From the NCBI GenBank assembly GCA_041744375.1, contig JBGTLA010000164.1, positions 1-51,514 on the forward strand: 51,514 bases of DNA. Reading direction: 5' to 3'. The notes beneath the pieces were generated by a model that was not told where the DNA came from, searched no databases, and saw only the letters and a program-made list of their open reading frames with translations. Each line of letters begins with the position of its first letter. Position 1 is the stretch's first letter. This stretch comes from JBGTLA01 sp041744375 (GTDB lineage: Bacteria; Actinomycetota; Acidimicrobiia; Spongiisociales; ZC4RG35). Positions 7,508-15,360 of the stretch are shown piece after piece. Both the position numbers and the translations under genes were made by a program.

Positions 7508-8838
7508 GTCAGCTTCCCCCACACCACCGGGCGGTCGCCACCCGACCCGAACTGGAAGGTGGTGGTGGCCGCCCCTGACGTGAGGGCGTTGCGCAGGTGC
7601 CAGGTACCGTCCTGGAACCAGCCCGGCCGCTCGACTCCCGACCCCGACCAATCGCCGGCCACCGGGAACCCTCCTGGCCCGAACTCGAATGTGTTGTCGG
7701 GGCTGCCACCTCCCAGCGTTGTCTTGATCATCCAGGTGGTCCCCCGCACCATGCCCGGCAGGCTCACCCCCGCATCGGTCCAGCGTCCCACGACGGGAGT
7801 GTCGCCCGGTTGGCCGAAGACGAATTCGAGGTCGGGTGCCCCCGTCGAGTTCGAGTTGCGCAGCAACCAGCGGTTCTCCCTCACCACCCCGGGAGTGGCG
7901 ACCCCGTCTCCGTTCCAGTCGCCGACGACGGGGATGTCGCCTGCCTGCCCGAATCGGAACACGAGATCCGGGCGGCCGGTCCCTTCCACCTGGCGGACGT
8001 GCCACACCAGGGCTGTGTCGCCGGCCGCGCCCCTTCGCGTGCCGCGCACCATGGCGGAGGTGGCGACACCTGATCCCGACCAGTCGGCCATGAGCGGAAC
8101 GTCGCCGACTTGTCCATAGTCGTACGAAGCGGCGGCAACTCCGGTCGTCAAGGCGTTACGCAACGACCACGTCGCCCCCGACACCACGGCCGGCCGAGCT
8201 GGATACTCCCGGTTCGGGTGCAGGCAGGATGCATCGTGGTACCAGGTCGACTGGCTCACCGCGTTGGTGCGGGTGCAAGAGGAGTCCCACTCCCACGGTG
8301 CCACACAAGTCACGACCCGGCACACGATCGGCCCCACGCAGGCGATGTCCTGGTTGCACTGCCCGTAGCGGAAGCGGGTGCAGCAGGTCTTCCAGTTGGA
8401 ACAGTTGCCGTTGGCGCAACTGCAGCTGCAGCTCACGCACTCGGGGCCGCACGTTCCCGATCCGCCGCAGCCGCAACTCCCACAGCTCGACGAGTTGCAG
8501 TCCAAGTAGAAGCGGTCGGCACCGTTGCAGTGGTCGGGGCCCGAGCCCGGGTAGGAGGCGCGCCACCAGCCGGCGATCAACGATCCCGGGGGACAGGTGT
8601 TCACACCCGACATGGTGCAGCAGAACTCCGTCCAGCCCCCATCGCGACAGCGTGAACCAGAGGCACAACTGGAGGGGCTTTGGATCACCGCCGAGTAGGC
8701 GCTGCCCGGCCGGAGCACGTAGGTGGCGGGGGCGGCGACCAGAGCCGTTCCGACCATCGCTGCCCGTCGTAGGAAACCCCGCCGACTCGTCCGGCTCTCC
8801 ATGAGACGAGATCCGGCATCCACCAACCTGCGGCTCAT
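7504..8838 (-). CDS. Tat-exported Cys-rich protein: methylamine dehydrogenase light-chain-like domain plus propeller-type repeats
   Basis: 444 residues from ATG 8838, which overlaps the MauE-like stop as ATGA. Residues 18-25 are a twin-arginine signal (SRRGFLRR) followed by a hydrophobic core. Residues ~58-188 hold about 23 cysteines in a pattern matching the methylamine dehydrogenase small subunit: CC...CPPG...W...DC....CG.CGC. Trp91/Trp92 occupies the place of the first TTQ tryptophan, but the position just before the CVG segment, where the second TTQ tryptophan should be, is Ala166. The cofactor is therefore probably not made. From ~200 onward there are about five repeats of the type FGQ.GD.PV..DW.G.GV.TP..VR...W.LRN, resembling FG-GAP/beta-propeller blades. 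The fusion of these two parts is unusual. Function is unknown; it is not likely to be a methylamine dehydrogenase. Confidence 0.8.
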   Translation of the reverse strand: MSRRLVDAGSRLMESRTSRRGFLRRAAMVGTALVAAPATYVLRPGSAYSAVIQSPSSCASGSRCRDGGWTEFCCTMSGVNTCPPGSLIAGWWRASYPGSGPDHCNGADRFYLDCNSSSCGSCGCGGSGTCGPECVSCSCSCANGNCSNWKTCCTRFRYGQCNQDIACVGPIVCRVVTCVAPWEWDSSCTRTNAVSQSTWYHDASCLHPNREYPARPAVVSGATWSLRNALTTGVAAASYDYGQVGDVPLMADWSGSGVATSAMVRGTRRGAAGDTALVWHVRQVEGTGRPDLVFRFGQAGDIPVVGDWNGDGVATPGVVRENRWLLRNSNSTGAPDLEFVFGQPGDTPVVGRWTDAGVSLPGMVRGTTWMIKTTLGGGSPDNTFEFGPGGFPVAGDWSGSGVERPGWFQDGTWHLRNALTSGAATTTFQFGSGGDRPVVWGKLT

Positions 8839-9344
8839 GGAGTTCGCCCCGCTTGCAGGGTGGCCGGGAGCTCGGCCAAGAGCAGGTAGACAACCGCCAC
8901 ACCGACTGCCACGTACCCGAGATAGGGGAGGCCCCACAGGGGCTGGTCGGCAAGCACGTCCACCGGTACCCGACCGGTCACCACGATTCCGGCGGCGGCT
9001 GCCGCCGATACGAGGTTGAAGACGACGTGACCCAGGGTGGGCGGGGTGTCGGCCTTGCCGAAACACCCGCACGAGGCAAGGGGAAGTCGGCGCCACAACG
9101 CATAAGCCACGAAGCCGGCGAAACCGGAATACACCAGGACGACCGCACCGGCCGCCCAGGCGCCCACCACGAGGCCGGCTGCCGCGGCCGTGATCTCGGC
9201 GAATCCCAAGGTGAAGACAGCCCACCGTCCGGCCGGAAGTCCGGCGGCTTTGAGGGCGCCACGCGTCGGAGCGGGATCGACCAGTTTCATCCCCCCACTC
9301 ACCATGAGCAGCGCCGCGGCGATGAAGAACCATCCCTCGAGCAC
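8835..9344 (-). CDS. MauE/DoxX-family redox membrane protein
   Basis: 169 residues with four predicted membrane helices and the signature CGCFG in LPLASCGCFGKADTP, diagnostic of the MauE branch of the DoxX-like family. MauE is needed, together with MauD, for correct disulfide formation in the methylamine dehydrogenase small subunit. The start is GTG 9344: a TACGCT box lies exactly 6 nt upstream, so a leaderless transcript is likely. It is the first gene of the operon running to 4712, divergent from the PPOX gene with a 59-bp gap that carries both -10 boxes. Cofactor: quinone or another thiol carrier would be expected, but nothing in the sequence decides it. Confidence 0.85.
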   Translation of the reverse strand: MLEGWFFIAAALLMVSGGMKLVDPAPTRGALKAAGLPAGRWAVFTLGFAEITAAAAGLVVGAWAAGAVVLVYSGFAGFVAYALWRRLPLASCGCFGKADTPPTLGHVVFNLVSAAAAAGIVVTGRVPVDVLADQPLWGLPYLGYVAVGVAVVYLLLAELPATLQAGRTP

Positions 9345-9350
9345 GGGGTC

Positions 9351-9356
9351 AGCGTA
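9351..9356 (-). promoter_or_regulatory. -10 box of the MauE-like operon
   Basis: On the minus strand TACGCT stands 6 nt before GTG 9344. It drives the whole redox/SLH operon if correct. Confidence 0.5.
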
Positions 9357-9391
9357 GCGGTCCCTTCTCTCCCGCCAGCCGCCATCGGCGA

Positions 9392-9397
9392 TACGAT
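9392..9397 (+). promoter_or_regulatory. -10 box of the PPOX gene
   Basis: TACGAT lies exactly 6 nt before GTG 9404, the same leaderless spacing as at other starts in this window. Confidence 0.5.
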
Positions 9398-9403
9398 GAG
9401 ATC

Positions 9404-9811
9404 GTGGACGAGACCGCTGGCCTCGGCGCCGCCCGGTCCAAGTTCCAGGCTGCCGAGGTGGCCTGGCTGGTGACCGTGCGTGCGGACGGGCAGCCCCAAG
9501 CTTCGCCGGTGTGGGTGATGTGGGACGAAGGAGGGTTGTTGCTGTACTCGCAGCCTCAGGCCCCCAAGTTGGTCAACATCGAGACCAACCCCAAGGTGTG
9601 CCTCCACCTCGACGGCGGTGTCGCCGACGGAACCACGGTCATCGTCGAAGGAGAGGCGCGGCCCTCAGACGATGGTCCCGCGGACCATCACCCCGGCTTC
9701 ATCGCAAAGTACGCCGGACCGATCGAGCGGCTGGGTTGGACGCCGGCATCTTTTGCGTCCGACTACTCCGTTCCGGTGCGGGTGGCGCCGCTACGGCTCA
9801 GGGCGTGGTGA
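9404..9811 (+). CDS. PPOX-class (F420/flavin-dependent) oxidoreductase
   Basis: 135 residues, one split-barrel domain of the pyridoxamine-phosphate-oxidase-like superfamily: AWLVTVRADGQPQASPVWVMWD, then YSQPQAPKLVNIETNPKVCLHL and VIVEGEA. This spacing is typical of actinobacterial F420-dependent or FMN-binding PPOX proteins. The C-terminus ends PVRVAPLRLRAW, as in that family where the last residues close over the cofactor. The physiological substrate cannot be predicted. The start is GTG 9404, chosen from the upstream -10 box. It is convergent with cysQ with only 3 bp between stops and divergent from the MauE-like operon. Confidence 0.85.
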   Translation: MDETAGLGAARSKFQAAEVAWLVTVRADGQPQASPVWVMWDEGGLLLYSQPQAPKLVNIETNPKVCLHLDGGVADGTTVIVEGEARPSDDGPADHHPGFIAKYAGPIERLGWTPASFASDYSVPVRVAPLRLRAW

Positions 9812-9814
9812 CGG

Positions 9815-10588
9815 TCAGCGTGTCGTTGTCCGAATGAGCGCCAGCACGTCGTCGATCAATCCGGTCCGGGCGGCGATGAATCCGGGCATGAGGGTTTGTG
9901 GCTGGTTGAACACGACGGGCTTCCCCGCGGGATCGACGGTGACCCCTCCGGCGGCGTGAACGATGGCGGCGCCGCCGGCGACGTCCCATTCGTTCTTCGG
10001 CACCAGTGTCCAGGTGGCGTCGGCCATCCCCGCTCCCACCATCGCCAGTTTGAGGGCAACCGATCCCATGTTGCGGATGGCCACCGGTGTCGCGAAGAAA
10101 GGTTCCCACTCACCTCTCTTGACCTCACTGCGGCTGGCGAGGACCAGCGCTCCTTGGATGCCGCAGGAGGGTCGGGCCGGCTCGCATCCTTCGGTGGTCA
10201 CTCCCTGACCCACCGCTCCCACCACCCGCAACCCACGGGCCGGTGCCGCCACCCCGCCCGCCACGGGACGGCCTCTGTCGACGTAACCGACGGAGACGCA
10301 CCACTCGGGGATTCCGTCGACGAACTCGCGGGTGCCGTCGAGAGGGTCGACGACCCAGACACGTTCGGTTGCGAGACGCTGGGGGTCGTCGACCGTCTCC
10401 TCCGACAACCAGCCTTCACCCGGGCGGGGAAGAGTTCGCCTGAGCACGGCGTCCACAGCGAGGTCGGCGGCGGTCACCGGATCGCCACCGTCCTTTCGCT
10501 CTTCGCGTATGCGGCCCTGATCGAAGGGCTCGAGGGCGGTGACGGCCGCGTCGAGGGCGTCGCTGATGCGACCGACGATGTCTGTCAC
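9815..10588 (-). CDS. cysQ: CysQ-like 3'(2'),5'-bisphosphate nucleotidase (inositol monophosphatase family)
   Basis: About 257 residues with the family's metal-binding motifs in order: EETVDD, WVVDPLDGTREFV and NEWDVAGGAAIV. The REF after DGT is typical of CysQ rather than of inositol phosphatases. CysQ hydrolyses PAP (and PAPS), clearing the by-product of PAPS-using sulfotransferases and reductases. The neighbouring sulfate transporter and cysDNC genes support this assignment over inositol phosphatase. GTG 10588 is preferred as start because it overlaps the transporter stop as GTGA; GTG 10597 three codons upstream is possible. It is co-transcribed with the transporter. Confidence 0.85.
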   Translation of the reverse strand: MTDIVGRISDALDAAVTALEPFDQGRIREERKDGGDPVTAADLAVDAVLRRTLPRPGEGWLSEETVDDPQRLATERVWVVDPLDGTREFVDGIPEWCVSVGYVDRGRPVAGGVAAPARGLRVVGAVGQGVTTEGCEPARPSCGIQGALVLASRSEVKRGEWEPFFATPVAIRNMGSVALKLAMVGAGMADATWTLVPKNEWDVAGGAAIVHAAGGVTVDPAGKPVVFNQPQTLMPGFIAARTGLIDDVLALIRTTTR

Positions 10589-12405
10589 ATCGGCCACGCT
10601 ATCGGGATGACGATGAGGAGAGTGGCGACGACCATGATGGTGAGGGGGGCTCCCAGGCGGGCGTAGTCGCCGAAGCGGTAGCCGCCCGGCCCGTAGACCA
10701 TGGTGTTGGTCTGGTAGCCGATGGGGGTGAGGAAGTCGACGGAAGCCGACACTGCGATGGCGACCGCGAACCCGCGCGGGTCCAGTTCGGCTTGTTGGGC
10801 GGTGGCCACGGCGATGGGGAACATCAGCAGTGCCGCCGCGTTGTTGGTGATCAGTCCGGTCAGGATGACCGTGGCGACGATGATGCCCGCCAGGATCCCC
10901 ACCGAGCCGAAGACGGCCAGGGCCCCGACGATGCCGGAGGCGACGACATCGGCCAAGCCCGACTCCGACACGGCGTTCGCCAGCCCGAAAGCGGCGGCTA
11001 TCAGCACTATCACGTCCAATTCCACCGCCGACCGAGCTTCCCCCGGCGTGAGGACCCGTCCTCCCAACAAGACGATGGCGCCCAAGAGGCTGGCCTGGAG
11101 GATGGGAATCACGCCCGTCGAGGCCAACCCGATGATCCCGGCAGTGACCAGGGCGACGAGCAGGGCCTTGGGCCCGTTGACGTTGGGCGAGGCTCCCGGC
11201 TGTGAGACGATCAGGAAGTCGGATCGGTCACTCCAGCGAGCGTGGAAGCCGGCGTCGGAGAGGATGAGCATCGTGTCTCCCACCCTCAAATCCACCTCGC
11301 CCAGCTTGGCGTCGACCCGCTGACCGGCCCGGTGGATCGCCATCACCACGCCTTGGTACTGGCTTCGGAAGTTGGCCGCCTTGAGGGTGGTTCCCACCAG
11401 GGGAGACGAAGCCCCGATGACGGCCTCGAAGTAGCGGGCCGACACCGTGTCGAGGTCGAGGAGATGCTCGGTGGCCTCCGGGGTGAGGCCGCGTATGGCG
11501 GGTAGGTCGACAACGTGCTTGACCCGTCCCACGAAGGTCAGGCGGTCGCCGCCGCGCAGGACTTCATCGGGTGACACGGGGGCGATGAGAGAGCTCGACC
11601 GCTCGATGGTGGCGAGGAAGACGGATGACAGGTGGCGCAGGCCGGCCTCCTCAACGGGGCGCCCGTCGAGGGCGCCTCCTTCGTCGACCCGCATCTCCAT
11701 CACGAACTGGCGGGCTTCGTCGTCAAAATCGGAGCGCACGCTACGGCGCTCCGGCAGCACCACCGGCGCCAGTATCACGATGAGGATCGCTCCCAACACG
11801 GCGATGGGCAGGCCGACGACGGCCAGTTCGAAGAATCCGAGCTCGCCCAAGCCGGCCTGGCCCAACAAGCCCGAGACGACGATGTTGGTGGAGGTGCCGA
11901 TGACGGTTATCACTCCACCCAACAGAGCGGCGAACGAGAGCGGCATCAGGTACTTGGAGGGCGAGAGGCCCCTCTCTTCGCACCACGACCTCACCTGAGG
12001 CAGGAGCATGGCCACGATGGGAGTGTTGTTGAGGAAAGCCGATGAGGCGGCGGTGGGTGCCACCAGGCGCGTCAGCGAGGCGCGGGGGCTGCTACCCGTC
12101 CCGAGGACCCCGCGCATGAGCGGGGTGAGGGCGCCGGTCTTCTGGACGGCCCGGGCAAGCACATAGAGGGCGGCGACGGTGACTGGCGCCGGGTTGGAGA
12201 ACCCGATCAGTGCCTGCTCGGGTGTCACGACGCCGGTTACGAGCACGATGACCATCGCCGCCACCATGGAGGCAGCAGGAGAGGCGAGGTCGCGAACGAG
12301 GGCCACCAACAGGCCCACCACCACTGCCAGCACGAGCCAGGCGTCGGGCGTCACAAAGCTGTGGGGGCGAGGGATGATTCCATGACGGCCGTCATGTTCG
12401 CACAT
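10585..12405 (-). CDS. SLC13/DASS-family sodium:sulfate-type transporter with two RCK_C domains
   Basis: About 606 residues. Two blocks of membrane helices (about 20-205 and 390-605) flank a soluble middle of about 180 residues with two TrkA-C/RCK_C-like regions (around DEVLRGGDRLTFVGRVKHVVDLP and VDLRVGDTMLILSD). Each transporter half has a hairpin with an SNT-like substrate motif: FLNNTPIVAML and GTSTNIVVSG in the first, TNNAAALL and GYQTNTMVYGPGGY in the second. This architecture matches sulfur-responsive permeases such as Chlamydomonas SAC1/SLT-type and bacterial homologues. Coupling to cysQ (GTGA) and divergence from cysDNC point to sulfate uptake. Start is uncertain: ATG 12405, ATG 12438 or GTG 12354 (VTPDAWLVLAV). 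Confidence 0.85.
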   Translation of the reverse strand: MCEHDGRHGIIPRPHSFVTPDAWLVLAVVVGLLVALVRDLASPAASMVAAMVIVLVTGVVTPEQALIGFSNPAPVTVAALYVLARAVQKTGALTPLMRGVLGTGSSPRASLTRLVAPTAASSAFLNNTPIVAMLLPQVRSWCEERGLSPSKYLMPLSFAALLGGVITVIGTSTNIVVSGLLGQAGLGELGFFELAVVGLPIAVLGAILIVILAPVVLPERRSVRSDFDDEARQFVMEMRVDEGGALDGRPVEEAGLRHLSSVFLATIERSSSLIAPVSPDEVLRGGDRLTFVGRVKHVVDLPAIRGLTPEATEHLLDLDTVSARYFEAVIGASSPLVGTTLKAANFRSQYQGVVMAIHRAGQRVDAKLGEVDLRVGDTMLILSDAGFHARWSDRSDFLIVSQPGASPNVNGPKALLVALVTAGIIGLASTGVIPILQASLLGAIVLLGGRVLTPGEARSAVELDVIVLIAAAFGLANAVSESGLADVVASGIVGALAVFGSVGILAGIIVATVILTGLITNNAAALLMFPIAVATAQQAELDPRGFAVAIAVSASVDFLTPIGYQTNTMVYGPGGYRFGDYARLGAPLTIMVVATLLIVIPIAWPM

Positions 12406-12470
12406 CGGCGCGACCGCTCGACGAGCCTGTCGACCCATAGCGGTGGGATTGCAGGAGCCGAAACCGTTCC

Positions 12471-12476
12471 TAACCT
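12471..12476 (+). promoter_or_regulatory. Candidate -10 box of cysD
   Basis: TAACCT ends 9 nt before ATG 12486. It would give a leaderless or very short 5' end for the cysD-cysN-cysC operon. Confidence 0.3.
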
Positions 12477-12485
12477 GTGGTCTAC

Positions 12486-13397
12486 ATGGCGATCACATAT
12501 GACCTGACGCATCTGCGCGCCCTCGAGTCCGAATCGATTCACATCATCCGAGAGGCCGCGGCAGAGAGCGAGCGGCCGGTCCTGCTCTTCTCGGGTGGCA
12601 AGGATTCTGCCCTCGTGCTCCATCTCGCCGTGAAGGCGTTTCACCCTGCCCGGCTCCCCTTCCCGGTGATGCATGTCGATACGGGTCACAACTTCCCGGA
12701 GGTCATCGAGTTCCGGGACCGGGTGATCTCGGGCATCGGCGCGGAGTTGATCGTCGCCTCGGTTCAGGAGGCAATCGACGAGGGGCACGTCACGGAGGAG
12801 ACCGGCCCTCGGGCCTCCCGTAACCGGCTCCAAACCGACTCCCTGGTCCGGGCCATCGAGCGCCTCGGATTCGATGCTGTCTTCGGAGGTGCCCGCCGCG
12901 ACGAAGAGAAGGCCCGAGCAAAAGAGCGGGTATTCAGCTTTCGCGACGAGTTCAGCCAGTGGGATCCCAAGAATCAGCGTCCCGAACTGTGGAATATCTT
13001 CAATGCCCGCCACAATCGAGGTGAGCACGTCAGGGTGTTCCCCATCTCCAACTGGACCGAGATGGATGTTTGGCAATACGTGATGGACGAGGAGATCGAG
13101 CTGCCCTCGGTCTATTTCACCCACCGGCGCAAGGTGTTCCTCCGCGACGGCATGCTCATGGCCGAGAGCGCCTTTCTCAGCGCCATGGATCACGAAGAAG
13201 TGTTCGAAGCGACAGTGCGGTTCCGCACGGTGGGCGACATGACGTGCACCGGTGCCTTCGAGTCCACCGCCGCCACCTTGGCCGAGGTCATCGCCGAGGT
13301 ATCGGCTACCCGCATCACCGAACGGGGCGCCAGCCGAGCCGACGACCGGACGGCCGAGGCGGCCATGGAAGATCGCAAGCGCGAGGGTTACTTCTAA
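12486..13397 (+). CDS. cysD: Sulfate adenylyltransferase subunit 2
   Basis: 303 residues, full length for CysD. The N-terminus (THLRALESESIHIIREAAAE) and the PP-loop LLFSGGKDSALVLHLA are typical, followed by MHVDTGHNFPE, GGARRDEEKARAKER and the C-terminal RDDRT-like tail replaced here by ADDRTAEAAMEDRKREGYF, the usual CysD ending. With CysN it makes adenosine 5'-phosphosulfate from ATP and sulfate, driven by GTP hydrolysis. ATG 12486 is chosen over GTG 12477 because MAITYDLTHLR aligns with the family's start. The stop TAA overlaps the ATG of a 20-codon mini-ORF that in turn overlaps cysN. Confidence 0.95.
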   Translation: MAITYDLTHLRALESESIHIIREAAAESERPVLLFSGGKDSALVLHLAVKAFHPARLPFPVMHVDTGHNFPEVIEFRDRVISGIGAELIVASVQEAIDEGHVTEETGPRASRNRLQTDSLVRAIERLGFDAVFGGARRDEEKARAKERVFSFRDEFSQWDPKNQRPELWNIFNARHNRGEHVRVFPISNWTEMDVWQYVMDEEIELPSVYFTHRRKVFLRDGMLMAESAFLSAMDHEEVFEATVRFRTVGDMTCTGAFESTAATLAEVIAEVSATRITERGASRADDRTAEAAMEDRKREGYF

Positions 13398-13459
13398 TGA
13401 GAGACGTTCACCGTTGGCCGTTGGCCGTTGGCCGTTGGACTCGGAACTGCTGCTCATGA
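13397..13459 (+). CDS. 20-codon mini-ORF ending Asn-Cys-Cys-Ser, coupled to cysD and cysN
   Basis: The ATG overlaps the cysD stop (TAATG) and the TGA overlaps the cysN ATG (ATGA). The peptide reads MRDVHRWPLAVGRWTRNCCS. Cysteine-ending small ORFs translationally coupled to sulfur genes are established as cysteine-responsive attenuators in mycobacteria, where ribosome stalling on Cys codons changes expression downstream. Two tandem Cys codons just before the overlap fit that logic. Against it: the middle of the frame is built from four CCGTTGG heptamers, a low-complexity repeat that may simply have created an open frame. Confidence 0.4.
   Translation: MRDVHRWPLAVGRWTRNCCS
13411..13438. repeat. 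Four perfect tandem CCGTTGG heptamers
   Basis: Seven-base unit repeated four times without mismatch between cysD and cysN. A heptamer is not a multiple of three, so a change in copy number would shift the frame of the mini-ORF that contains it. Confidence 0.9.
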
Positions 13460-14742
13460 CGACCGCCACCGACCATCGCAGCATGGAGCTGGTGAGAATG
13501 GCCACGACCGGTTCGGTCGACGACGGGAAGTCGACCCTCATCGGGCGTCTCCTCTACGACTCCAAGCAGATCTTCCAGGACCAGATGGACGCCATCGAGG
13601 AAGCGTCGCGGAGGCGTGGGACCGACTATGTCGACCTCGCCCTGTTGACCGACGGGTTGCGCGCCGAGCGAGAGCAGGGCATCACCATTGACGTCGCCTA
13701 CCGCTACTTCGCCACGCCCAAACGCAAGTTCGTCCTCGCCGACACCCCCGGTCACATCCAGTACACCCGCAACATGGTGACCGGCGCCTCCACCGCCGAC
13801 ATCGCCCTCATCCTGGTAGACGCTCGCCACGGTGTTCTCGAACAGACCAGACGCCACTCCTTTCTGGCGTCGTTGCTGGGTGTGCCCCACCTCGTCCTGT
13901 GTGTCAACAAGATGGATCTCGTCGGATGGGACGAAGAACGCTACAACGAGATCGTCGCCGACTTCCGTTCCTTCGCCTCTCGCCTAGAGATCCACGATCT
14001 CCGCTTCGTGCCGGTCTCGGCCTTGGAGGGCGACAACATCGTCGACGAGTCCGCCCGGATGCCGTGGTACACCGGTCCTTCGGTCCTCCATCTGTTGGAG
14101 GACATACACATCGGTTCCGACCGCAACCTCATCGACTGCCGTTTCCCCGTCCAGTATGTCATTCGTCCCCATCTCAAGGAGTATCAGGACTATCGCGGTT
14201 ATGCCGGCACCGTCTCCGGTGGCGTGTTCAAGCCGGGCGACGAGGTGGTGGTGCTCCCTTCGGGCTTCGAGTCGCGTATCGCCTCGATCGACACATACGA
14301 GGGCGAAGTGGAAGCGGCGGTCCCGCCCATGGCGGTGACGATGCGGCTCGCCGATGACATCGACATCGGGCGCGGAGACATGATCTCGCGGCCGAACAAC
14401 CGGCCGCAGGTGGGCCAGGACATCGATGCCATGGTGTGTTGGATGACCGAGTCGCGTGCGCTGCGGCCGGGAATGAAGCTGGCGATCAAGCACACGACAC
14501 GGTGGGCAAAGACGGTGGTGAAGGATCTGCAGTACCGCCTCGACATCAACTCGCTCCACCGAGATGAGTCGGCCGAGTCGCTCGATCTCAACGAGATCGG
14601 CCGCATCAGCCTGCGCACCACTCAACCCCTCTTCTTCGACGACTACCGCCGCAACCGCCACACCGGTTCCTTCATCCTGGTGGACGAAACGACCAACAAC
14701 ACGGTGGCGGCGGGAATGATCACCGGCGCCACGGGGTCGTGA
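13456..14742 (+). CDS. cysN: Sulfate adenylyltransferase subunit 1 (GTPase)
   Basis: 428 residues starting at ATG 13456, which overlaps the mini-ORF stop; readings that begin further upstream overlap cysD and were rejected. GTP-binding motifs are complete: GSVDDGKSTLIGRLLYDSK (G1), the switch segment LRAEREQGITIDVAYRYF, DTPGHIQYTRNMVTGAS (G3) and NKMDLVGW (G4). Two beta-barrel domains of the elongation-factor type follow. It lacks the fused APS-kinase domain present in some actinobacterial CysNC proteins; that activity is the separate cysC gene immediately downstream. Length is slightly shorter than the E. coli protein, as is common in actinobacteria. It partners CysD. Confidence 0.95.
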   Translation: MTTATDHRSMELVRMATTGSVDDGKSTLIGRLLYDSKQIFQDQMDAIEEASRRRGTDYVDLALLTDGLRAEREQGITIDVAYRYFATPKRKFVLADTPGHIQYTRNMVTGASTADIALILVDARHGVLEQTRRHSFLASLLGVPHLVLCVNKMDLVGWDEERYNEIVADFRSFASRLEIHDLRFVPVSALEGDNIVDESARMPWYTGPSVLHLLEDIHIGSDRNLIDCRFPVQYVIRPHLKEYQDYRGYAGTVSGGVFKPGDEVVVLPSGFESRIASIDTYEGEVEAAVPPMAVTMRLADDIDIGRGDMISRPNNRPQVGQDIDAMVCWMTESRALRPGMKLAIKHTTRWAKTVVKDLQYRLDINSLHRDESAESLDLNEIGRISLRTTQPLFFDDYRRNRHTGSFILVDETTNNTVAAGMITGATGS

Positions 14743-15329
14743 CCAGCGGCTCGCCCAACGTGGTGTGGCATCCGGGAGCGGTCCCGGCCGAGGCTCGCAC
14801 ACGGGTGACCGGTGGTGTCGGCTCCACCGTATGGCTCACCGGTCTGTCGGGCAGTGGAAAGTCGACGATCGGCGCCGAACTGGAGCGGGTCCTCATCGAG
14901 GGAGGCAGAGCGGCCTACCGCCTCGACGGCGACAACCTCCGTCAGGGACTCAACGGTGATCTCGGATTTTCAGCCGCCGACCGTTCCGAGAACATTCGGC
15001 GCATCGGTGAGGTGGCCCGGCTCTTCGCCGACGCCGGGGTGGTGGCGGTGGTGCCGGTCATCTCCCCCTATCGGGCCGACCGGGACCGAGTACGCCACAT
15101 CCACGCCGCGGCCGACCTGTTGTTTGTCGAGGTGTTCGTGGATACCCCCATCGAGGTGTGCGAGGCGCGCGATCCGAAGGGCCTCTACGTCAGGGCGAGA
15201 GCCGGCGAGATCAGCGGTTTCACCGGCATTGACGACCCGTACGAGGCGCCCCAGGACCCCGAGGTGATCATCGACACCTCGGTTACCTCAGTCGATGAGG
15301 CCGTGGCCGCCATCACCGCCCGCCTCTAG
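14739..15329 (+). CDS. cysC: Adenylylsulfate kinase
   Basis: 196 residues. Walker A GLSGSGKSTIGAELE, the DGDNLRQGLN motif, DRSENIRRIGEVARLFADAG and the C-terminal lid EARDPKGLY.RARAGEI..FTGIDDPYE are all present. It phosphorylates APS at the 3' position to PAPS. No APS or PAPS reductase gene is in the window, so here the pathway visibly ends at PAPS, the donor for sulfotransferases such as the one encoded at 30821. GTG 14739 overlaps the cysN stop as GTGA, showing tight coupling. The first ~30 residues precede the kinase fold and carry no recognised motif. Confidence 0.95.
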   Translation: MTSGSPNVVWHPGAVPAEARTRVTGGVGSTVWLTGLSGSGKSTIGAELERVLIEGGRAAYRLDGDNLRQGLNGDLGFSAADRSENIRRIGEVARLFADAGVVAVVPVISPYRADRDRVRHIHAAADLLFVEVFVDTPIEVCEARDPKGLYVRARAGEISGFTGIDDPYEAPQDPEVIIDTSVTSVDEAVAAITARL

Positions 15330-15360
15330 ACCGGGCTACTGAGAACAGCCGACGGGCGCC

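Noticed and set aside
7504..8838. Functional methylamine dehydrogenase light subunit
   Set aside because: The second TTQ tryptophan position is Ala, no mauB or mauG is nearby, and the domain is fused to propeller-like repeats.
13411..13438. CRISPR-like repeat between cysD and cysN
   Set aside because: Seven-base units without spacers; a simple tandem repeat.
12351..13541. 396-codon minus-strand frame opposite cysD
   Set aside because: Mirror of the strong cysD gene; no domain-like sequence and produced by GC-biased codons.
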